The notes under the pieces: model-generated
Told to the model about the DNA's origin: nothing
Databases searched by the model: none
What the model saw: only the letters and a program-made list of their open reading frames with translations
In this document: one piece after another, positions 51,561 through 64,000 of the stretch
How the letters are laid out: the number at the start of each line of letters is the position of its first letter
Position numbering within the stretch: position 1 is the stretch's first letter
NCBI RefSeq assembly: GCF_020740795.1
Contig: NC_067285.1
Span: 76,298,342 to 76,362,341 of the forward strand
DNA from: Apus apus
Taxonomy: Eukaryota > Chordata > Aves > Apodiformes > Apodidae
DNA: 64,000 nt
Reading direction: 5' to 3'
Position numbers and translations under genes: made by a program

Positions 51561-54500
51561 TATTGATTATTTAATCCTTCACTAACCTGGGTGTAATTAA
51601 CTGTACATATCTGCATGATTACAATATAAGTATATAGATGGGTGTGAGTGATCCTGCCCCAAAAAACATTAGGACCCTCTGATGTATTTTAAAAGATGAG
51701 GAGTTCTAGGGCAAACAACAAAATCCAAGCAGTAAAACAAAACACAAAAAAGGTATCAAAATGGAATAAGGAAAGGAAGCAAGAAGATAAACCTTGCATG
51801 GAATATTGCTTTTTATATACAAAGAAGAGATCAGAAAGGGTAGAGAATATTTAACCAAGAAGACAGCAGGAATGAAATGCACTTCCACCAATCCCTTAAG
51901 GAAGCTGCAGTCACCTTAGCAGAACCAGAGACTAGAAAGATCTTCCCTGATACAAGGTATCCTGAGAGAAGGGCTGGGCAATATGTTTAATATTTTTTGT
52001 AGTAACTTACTTTGGGGGTGGGGGTGAAAATTTAATTGCTTTTAGAAATCTCCTTTATCTCTGCTTGAGTGTGTTTAAAAATGAATTGAAACATAATTAA
52101 ATGATTTAGAATTCAATACACTTTGAAGATAAATTACCCCTGGATGTTTTAAGTGAGGGGAAAAAAATTCCATTTTAATCTTCTTAAACTTATTTATATT
52201 TTTCACCACCTTTTCCTGAGGCTGTTTACTCTGCATTCATTACAGAGAAAGATAATGAAGCATTTTAAATAGGCAGGATCCATGCTTGTTTTCTTAGAAG
52301 GGAGCTTCTTTTCTGGCTAATATTCTTTCAGAATCTTGCTTTCTGACTGAGGTAATGATCACCAGCAGGAAGGATACCCAGCCAGCTTGAGCTATCTGTC
52401 CATCTTGGGTAGAAGCAATAAGAACTTTTTCTGAAAGAGGGAAGTAATTCTAAATTGAGAATGACTGGTCCTGAGTCATTAATAAATATGAGCGGTTTAT
52501 TGGGTGGTAAAATCAAAATGTATGCAAGAGAAGACAGGGTTATTTCAGAAAGACCAGCTTGTGTATCTTGAACAGGAGCTCCTGAACTTCACAGCTGCAC
52601 AACAGGACAGGGTGGCAGTCTGCAGTTGGCCTTTTGATACATAGCTAAATAGTCCTGAAAACAATTTCAAAAATGGTAGATGAGGGAGACAAGGCTTTTT
52701 CTGATAAATTCTACTGTTTCCATGCCAAAGGTGCTTGCCCCCATTGGAAAGGTCTGGTTAGAGTAGATTTAATAGGAATCTGTTCTCAAAATAGAAAGTG
52801 GCTGTAGAATGGCAAATTGATTTATTGCTGATGCTAAATTTCTACTCAGTCGTAAGCAAGGTTTTACATGCATTCTCCATGCTATACAAGGCTGGCTGCT
52901 AATTTTTCTCATTCTTGCCTAATCTTGTTGTGGTATGAAGTCTCTTTTCTGTACCTAACTTGAGTGTCCTAAGTCTGCCCCATTTATTGTTTGCTGCCAT
53001 ACATTCTGATTTGGAATAAAAAATTGGTAACTTAGCTTCAGTTTATATTACTGTATTTGACCAGTTTACAGAATGAGTCAGATTTTACTGTAAGAGTATA
53101 ATGACTCAGTTTGGGCCTGGGAGCCAGAAAGCTAAATATAGTACATCACATTAAAGCCTGGTACAGCTGGGGGGGGAAAAAAAAAAAAAAAAAGAAAAAA
53201 AATAATCCATTTTGGGACTTAGGAAAGGTCATTTTGCAACAGAAGTGCTTTGAGTGTTGAAACACTTGCCCTGACCACTAACTTGACTCTGTTCTCATTT
53301 GAGAAGTAGCACTGCAGAGCTAGTGTGGACAGAAAAAAACACAGGAAGACAGGGAGAGGAAGTAACAGAAGAAAGGGACACTGGAAAGGAACTGATTCTC
53401 AAGTCTCTTAGCTGATTATTTCAGGCACTAGTGCAGGATGTGAGCTAGAAGTTGTCCAGTCCTGTGGGAAAGTACTGTAGCACTGAGCTATGCACAGGCC
53501 TTCCCTGGGTCCAGTCTTAGAATGAGAACAGAGACCCCTGTACTGTCCCCATTTCTGTGGAGATGCTACTCACCAGCAGCTTTTAATTTTGGAATGCCTC
53601 TCTATTATTGATGTAAGGCAGTTTCCTCCACATAATGAACATCTCATTTTAAGAGGCACTGGAACTGAGGATGGTCTGTTTCACAGTGTTCAAGAGCGTA
53701 ACTCAGTGAGACCAATTGCGTGGTGTCACCTTGCCTTCTGGAAAAATGTTCTAACCAAGCTGTTGGAGGAATTCAGCATGTTGGAGGGGAGCTTGCTGAA
53801 GGGGTGCTGGTCTATATAAAAAAAGTCACAGAATATCAAACTGCCCTAGCTGCAAGACAGGAACCCATGCTGAGACAATAAAATAGCATATGGCTCTAGG
53901 TTTGTGACCCCTTTACTATTTGTCAGAGATATTTGTAGATAAATTGTGAATGTCTTAGCCCCATTAACTCAAATGACACTGAATAAAAATGCTTCTGAAA
54001 ATATTTTTCAACACTGAAGCACTTTCTGTTTCAAACAGCAGAGTTAAACCCAGAAATAGCTAGTGTTTTCCTGCTACTGGTTATGTTTTTCTGCCTAGAA
54101 CAGGGAGCTGGCAAGAGAAAATCTTTAATGTGTGAAAGTGCAAGTTGCCTCTACTCCATCTCTGTCAGTGACTGCCACTGGCTGCTAGTTGTGTAGCACC
54201 AGCAGAGCCAGGACATCATATTACGGTGTCTGCTTCAATTAGTTTTGCTGAAGACTATTAGAGAGTGATATAGTCCGACTGCTGTGGAACGGGAAAGCCA
54301 ATTCACCTAATCATTTTAAGGAGGATGAAGGAATGGGAGTGGGTGTAGCAACCAGAACTTCTATTTTGTCTCGGTACTAGGGTGTCTCTTGGAGAAGAGA
54401 CATTTACTTTGTTGGCCCCAACTCTGAAACAGCAGCAGGACTTATTGCAAAGACCCATGACAGGGCTCAGAGAGGAAACAGCAGACAAAAAAGTCCTTAG

Positions 54501-54689
54501 GATTACATGCAGAAGTACTGATATGCTTCCAAAGTGAAGATGCTACATACAAGAGCAATCCAGGCTATTGATAAAACCACGATTAACATTTGCGTCTATA
54601 TTCTGAATAATTACAACTTCTTCCTCTCAGTTAATTAAAACCTCCTTTCTAGGTAAACAGATGTTTATCTTGATGAAGGTTTCTGCAAT
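51561..54689. other. Intergenic or intronic DNA
   Basis: AT-rich, with a G then A-rich run at 53171-53200. A minus-strand donor (GCTG|GTGAGT) ends at 53574 but no credible exon was established. No supported gene. Confidence 0.35.
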
Positions 54690-56365
54690 ACTGGCAGATC
54701 TGAGCTGGAAATAAGGATGGAGAGCAGAATAACCCCCCCATAATCCAGGAGGAAGTAGTCAATGACCTGCTTCTGCACCTAGACATGCACAAGTCTATGG
54801 GGCCTGATGGGATCTGCTCAAGAGTACTGAGGGAGCTGGAAGGGGAGCTTGCTAAGCCTCTCTCCATCATTTATCAGCAGTCCTGGTCAATAGGGGAGGT
54901 CCCAGATGACTGGAGGCTAGCTAATGTGATGCCCATCTACAAGAAGGGCTGCAAGGAGGATCTGGGGAACTACAGGCCTGTCAGGATGACCTCACTACTG
55001 GGAAAGATCATGGAGGGGCTCATCTTGAGTGAGCTCACACAGCAAGTGAAGGGCAGCCAGGGGATCAGGGTCAGCCAGGAGGGGTTTATGAAAGGGAGGT
55101 CTTGCCTGATCTCTTCCTATGACCATGTGACCTGCCTACGGGTGAGGGGAAGGCTGTGGACGTTATCTACCTGGACTTTGGTAAGGCCTTTGACACAGTC
55201 TCCCTCCTACAACATTCTCCTGGAGAAACTGGTGAATCATGGCGTAGACAAGTGTACTCTTCATTGGGTAAAAACCTGGCTGGATGGCTGGGCCCAGGGA
55301 TTTGTGGTAAACAAGGTCAAATCTAGTTGGTGGCCAGTCACCAGTGGTGTCCCTCAGGGCTCAGTTTTGGGGCCAGTCTTGTTCAACATCTTTATCAGTG
55401 ATTTGGATGAGGGGATTGAGTGCACCCTCAGTAAGTTTGCAGATGACACCAAACTGGGAAGGATTGTTGATCTGCTTGAGGGTAGGAAGGCTCTACAGAG
55501 GGACCTGGACGGGCTGGATGGATGGGCCAAGGCCAATTGTATGAGGTTAAATAAGGCCAAGTGCCAGGTCCTGCATTTTGGTCACAACAACCCCAGGCAA
55601 CACTACAGGCTTGGGGAAGAGTGGCTGGAAAGCTGCCCAGCAGAAAAGGACCTGGGGGTGCTGGTGGACAGCCAGCTTAGCATGAGCCAGCAGTGTGCCC
55701 AGGTGGCAAAGAAGGCCAACAGCATCCTGGCCTGTCTCAGGAATAGTGTGGCCAGCGGGAGTAGGATGTGATTGTGCCCCTGTACTTGGCACTGGTGAGG
55801 CCACACCTGAAGTTCTGTGTCTAGTTCTGGGCCGCTCACTATAAGAAGGACATTGAGGTGCTGGAGTGTGTCCAGAGGAGAGCTACCAAGCTGGTGAAAA
55901 GTCTAGAAAACAAATCATAAGAGGAGTAGCTGAAGGAGCTGGGATTGTTTAGTCTGAAGGAGGCTGAGGGGAGACCTCATTTCCCTCTACAACTACCTGA
56001 AAGGAGGTTGTAGGGAGGTGGGTGTTGGCCTCTTCTCCCAAGTAAATAATGATAGGAGCAGAGGAAATGGCCTGAAGTTGCGGCAGGGGATGTTTAGATT
56101 TGATATGAGGAAGAATTTCTGTACTGAAAGAATGGTCAGGCACTGGAACAGTCTTCCCAGGGAGGTGGTGGAGTCACCATCATTGGAGGTATTCAAGAAA
56201 CATGTAGACATGGTACTTCAGGGCATGCTCTAGTGGCTGAAGTTGCGGGGGTTTTTTTGTGGGTGTTTTTTGGTGGGGTGTGTGTTGTGGGGTATTTTTG
56301 TGTGTGTTGATGCTTGCATTTGATGACCTCAGGGGTCCTTTCCAACCATGATGATTCTGTGATTT
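54690..56365 (+). mobile_element. CR1 LINE, best-preserved copy
   Basis: This copy covers the reverse-transcriptase domain to the 3' end. A 328-codon open frame (54785-55771) contains the start of the domain ([19 protein letters not shown]), the fingers ([12 protein letters not shown]) and an intact FADD catalytic motif near 55437. The motif-A segment ([12 protein letters not shown], about 55160) is in a different frame: two compensating frameshifts replace it without a stop. The frame ends prematurely at 55771, and TAA follows near 55918. The 3' part contains a G/T-rich stretch (56246-56310) and ends TTCCAACCATG, ATTCTGTGAT. It is the youngest-looking copy in the window but not active. Confidence 0.9.
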
Positions 56366-56419
56366 GGTGAAAACTATCACTTGTGGAGCGTGTACAGACT
56401 TGACATACTCTGTGCAAAT

Positions 56420-59400
56420 TCTTTATTGAAACAATGATAAATTTACAAGCTGGATCACATTTCATTTTGCCACTTCAGCATGAACTGGTCTCTGTGGTTT
56501 ACGGCCATGAACTATAAAATCGTAACAGTTATTTAAATAAAAATACAGTAACTGCTTCTCAAAAGAACACATTCATATTTGTCTTACAATTCTTGTAAAA
56601 TCTGAAAGTATTTAATAATAATGAAATATAACTTAAGATACTTTAGTGCAAGCATTTCCTGTGCATCTAAGAAGCTTTCAGTTGTCCCACTAAGTATGGC
56701 ATTCTTAAGAGGCCAACTCTTAAAATAGCATGCTGCCAAGATACTCCATGAGAACTTTTAAAATTCAACACTGTTAGCACTTTCCAGAATTAGTTGATCT
56801 GATCCAAACTGAATGTCAGAAAGCCCTGGTTATACATTACAGTACTTTTGTCAAAAGATAACTGCAAATCAAGGAACTGACGTAGTATGTACATTAGAAT
56901 AAAACAGGCACTGATTGTAAAAAAATCAACATCTGCCCATATACGCCATTCTACAAGTCTTATGATTCTACAATAATTTTTAAGCACAGCAGTGAACTGC
57001 TACGCCTTACCTAATATCAGTAAACCTGCACAAAAATGCTGATCTGTGGATTCTTTTGAACTTTTTAAATGACAGTCTCAAAACATGATTGGAGTAGGTT
57101 TCATCGCAAGCATACTCAAATCAGAACAAAAAAGCATCAGCAGTAAACAAATGCTGCTCAAAAAGAAAACGTTGAGTAAGTAGATAGTGAGTGCTATTGT
57201 TCAAGTGGTCTGACTAACATGGTTTTACATTTAGTGAAAAAAGAACAGTAAATGTAAAATCCAAATCCAACACTGATTTCTTGTGATGCAGAAATCTAGT
57301 CACATTTCATGATGTTTTGGCAAATATATTTTAAAATGCTCAAAGTATAGCTTGGAAATCTCTTTTCCTTTCTAAGCCTAGCTTGGTGTTCCATATGCTT
57401 TTAGAAAGCAAATTCCGTTGGACTAGATTTTCCAGATTCTGAGTGTTTTAAGAATCATTAGTGTTTGGTTATATAATAAATAGAACAATTTAACAAAAGG
57501 TGTGCATAGTCCAAAGATGAGAACAGATCACTCTAATATCCCCTAAGTGCTTAAGGTGCATGAAAATACATAACAAAGCAAATGTTAATGCTTTCTTAGA
57601 GTTATAATTAATTTTATAGTTGTTAATTGTGTTCTTGCACCACAAAATAGCCACTCCCTAAGAAATACTGCAGGACAAAATCCTTTACTTTATAATAGCG
57701 CAGCCAGAAAGTTTGGAACAGGAAAGATGGGTTTGGGTCTTGCTTCCCATCTGCCTCCCACAAAAGGAAGTGCCTGAAAGCACATAAAAAGCTTTAGGGT
57801 TACAGGTGTTATATAATGGATGCATAAAGATACTGAGCAGCACATACAAAACCAGAAAAAATACCTACACCAGAACTGCTACGATCTGTGTTTTCTTCAG
57901 ATACCATGCTGTTCTGCTTTTAGTCCAATAAACCACAAAGCTAAATGTCCAAAGAATTTACAGCAGACTGGCTACTTGTGAACTCCCAGCCCTGAGTGAG
58001 TCCAGCTCCAGCAAAGTCAAGGTTCCCCTTGACCTGGCAACAGCAGGAATTCAGCGTTAGACCCATTACATGCATGTAATCCAAACACCTGTTGTTCATA
58101 TATGGTTTGCAATACATGTTTGTGTGTACTTCATATACATGCTCTTTGTGGGCAGACTTTGGAAAAAAATGTAGTCTGTATCTTCAAGGAAGTTTACACA
58201 GAGATACTGAAGAAAACTATGGGGATTGTTTACTCTCAACTGTTTATCAATAAATAAATAAATAAATATTGCACAGGCTGGAGGGCAGCCTGAGGGCAGC
58301 AGTCAGGATCAGAACTGCCTGGTATCAATCACCATACATGATGGAGTCTGGTCTGTACTGTAAGAAGTTCATACTTAAAAACCAATTAAAATAAAGATAC
58401 TGGAGTTTAAGAAATAATTTTGAAACTTTTAAATTTTGAAGTATAATTTAAAAGTTATTTTTATCCTTTCAAGAACATCCTGGCTCAACCTGTACAATTT
58501 TAGTTGAGCACCAGGCAGGTAACTTCAGAATGGATGAGCATTGTTTGTAAATGCTGGACAGGCAGAAAAATCAAGATGCCTCTTTCCAGGAGGTTAAGGT
58601 GAATTAAAAAAAAATCAGTGTGATTTTCTGCTTTTGTTTCTGCCCTCATCCTTTTTCATACCAGAAACAAACTAGGTAACTTGAAAAACTGATGTGAACA
58701 CTAAACAGAAATGTAATTTGGACTCAGACAAGAAGTTAACAGTTTGCATCAGTAGTATCTTCAACCACACTGGTCAGAAGTGAGGTTCTTTATGGTATTC
58801 TCTTAACCTAGCCTGTATGGAAATAAAATATTTCCAGCCACATTCTTAAAGGGACTTTGCCCTTTCATGTTTCCTTTTGAGTATGTGCAAATGCATTTTG
58901 TATCAGTCTCTACAACTACCAACTACCTGAAAGATGCCTGCCACTGTGGAGAGCACAAAGGATATGTTAGGCAACTAAATGCTGTCATTTCATAAGTCAG
59001 CCACAAAATCTGAAGTTCATTATTACGCATTTTTTAAAATAACCATAGAAAGTAAATATCAAGCCTTCTCTGCAACACCTACTTAAGTCATGGGGTGCTC
59101 CTGTATTACACTGCTAGTGAAGCTCTACACTTAAACGCAAGGAAGTTGACATAAAACTTCAGTTCACTGTCAAGGGTTTTTTTAGATAGCTGAAACACTG
59201 ACTTTGTTTCATCTCATTTACCCATGCCTCCAACAGACGTGGTGTAGACGTGGGTACTTCAAGAAAATCTCCAGAGAGCCATCCACACATCATCTCCCCG
59301 TAGATCTAAGTGACTTATTTTTCTGCAATATAATGATTCCAGATTTATTTTTAGTATCTACACTTACATTACAGTCCTTAAAAACATCAAGGTGATAGTT

Positions 59401-60795
59401 TGTTCATGAGTTCCAATTTATATGTGTGTCAGGTAATTAAGTAAGATGCTATTAGTCCTACATAAACTCCTCCTTTTAAATGCTTTCTTTCCAGACTCAC
59501 TTGGAGAAGTTTGGTTTTTTAAATTGTATGTCTGCAATAGAAATTATAACTTCCTTTCCACTCCTGGCATTTCCTGGCATAAATGTTATCCTTTTTAATG
59601 CCACAATCACTGTGATCATTAAAGCTTTACTGGGTTAGAGTCACATGTACTCAAGCAGTGAACATCCTACATAGGTAGGAGGTTGTTAAAATACCAAAGT
59701 AATTAAAACAGTGAACAGTTTATGTGATCGTCATTGTAATTTCACAGGATTATATGTGTGTATATATATATAAAATATACCTATTATTTTGTTTTGTTTG
59801 TTTGGATAAAACACTCTCAAACTTAAACTTACAGATTAATTTAGGGTTGATGTTCAGAACAGAAATTTGCACAAAACTGAGAAATACAATGAAAGAGTCT
59901 TCTGCCTTTTCAGCCTTGACATCAGCTGATTACTGGCACTTGCAGGACTAGTAACCTGCATAACTTCTAGTAAGGTAGTGCACGCTTACTCCTACCAAAT
60001 TGCTACAAAAAAGACATCTTGCATATTGCAGCTGTGTTCCATATAAACTTCTGGCAAAGTAAAAAATGGTCAAATATATGCAAAAAAAATCCCCTGCAAA
60101 GCTGTTGGACTGCAACTTTCTGTAAGATGTTTATGGGCTTTCCCAACTATAAAATAGACCTCAAAGTTGTTTCTCAATTGGAAAAAAACAATTGTTGACA
60201 TTTCATTCCATGGAAAAGGGAAAACTATTTCCCATGTGCCTAAGCAGTGTGGTCGCAAATGAAATGGAAACATTTTAACTTTGTTTAATAGCTCTCTAAA
60301 TCACAATACAGCTGAGCAAACAGGCTGTGTAAATGGGATCTATTAGGATTTTATTTGGCTACTGGAGTGCTGCTTCTTGGGCAATATTTCAAATTCACAA
60401 GAAAATATTTGCAAAAATGCAATAGGTGGAAATAACAGGAGTGAAGGAGGAAAATTAAAAGCAGTTTTATGTTTACTAAGTTCAAGTGTCCTACATCAAA
60501 GACTACCAATGACTTCCAAGAGGCCACTACAGGTGACTCCAACCTAGAAAATGCTGAGGTAAATGTTTTTTGGAAATACTCCTAATCAAAAAGAGCAATT
60601 AATATTAATGTAATAGCAATTACTCTGCCATACATCATGGTAAATTAAAGTCAAATTGAGAAGAAAGTGCCAAATAATCCACATACATGCTTTTGCTATG
60701 ATAGTCTCCAGGTAAGGCTTAGCGGCAAGTACAATATGTATTTTTAAAAGAGCTCCACCTGATTTTCCTGCTATGCATAGATTCAGGAGTAACTA
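56420..60795 (-). other. MFAP3L: Probable long 3' UTR of MFAP3L
   Basis: About 4.4 kb downstream of the MFAP3L stop contains no recognised transposon or competing gene, while CR1 starts just beyond it at 56365. This fits a UTR that has resisted insertion. AATAAA hexamers on the minus strand lie at 60350-60355 and 56422-56427, among others. The true cleavage site is unknown; a short UTR ending near 60.3 kb is equally possible from sequence alone. Confidence 0.35.
58248..58267. repeat. AAAT tetranucleotide microsatellite
   Basis: About four to five copies of AAAT/ATAA occur within the putative MFAP3L 3' UTR. Confidence 0.8.

Positions 60796-64000
<3,205 letters not shown>

Noticed and set aside
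53574..53680. Possible minus-strand exon ending at CTG|GTGAGT
   Set aside because: Phase would fit but the acceptor is unclear, stops lie close and the peptide is not convincing.

Overview
This is eukaryotic nuclear DNA, almost certainly from a bird. The window is AT-rich and gene-poor. It carries several CR1 LINE copies ending in the CR1-type ATTCTRTG short tandem, plus avian-type retroviral LTRs. No bacterial-style operon, tRNA, rRNA or CRISPR array is visible.

The one gene named with confidence is MFAP3L, on the minus strand at the right end. Its last coding exon (60796-61661) encodes the end of an Ig domain, the transmembrane helix and the whole cytoplasmic tail. Its earlier exons lie beyond base 64000. 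Bases 61662-64000 are intron. About 4.4 kb of low-repeat, AT-rich DNA (56420-60795) is a plausible long 3' UTR.

The most interesting item is a set of minus-strand exons at 37.7, 35.8, 19.3 and 18.5 kb. They join in a single open frame through canonical splice sites. The two 3'-most exons (19152-19393 and 18469-18641) are the strongest: intact donor and acceptor, matched phase, protein-like composition, a stop codon and an AATAAA 365 bases further on. I do not recognise the protein. Two plus-strand segments (5468-5578 and 36203-36368) also have strong splice sites on both sides and may belong to other transcripts.

The rest is intergenic or intronic DNA with repeats. Five CR1 copies (about 7.05-8.70, 22.32-23.33, 31.07-31.59, 38.87-40.13 and 54.69-56.36 kb) and one short tail (33.5 kb) are all on the plus strand, opposite to MFAP3L and the candidate gene. 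All show frameshifts, deletions or truncation. Older minus-strand LINE relics lie near 12.4-13.1, 16.4, 25.3 and 51.5 kb. A solo LTR is present at 44270-45169. A relative at 11225-12180 is split by a second, younger LTR that has a 6-bp target duplication.

Identifications come from reading the sequence and recalled family features. No database search was run.
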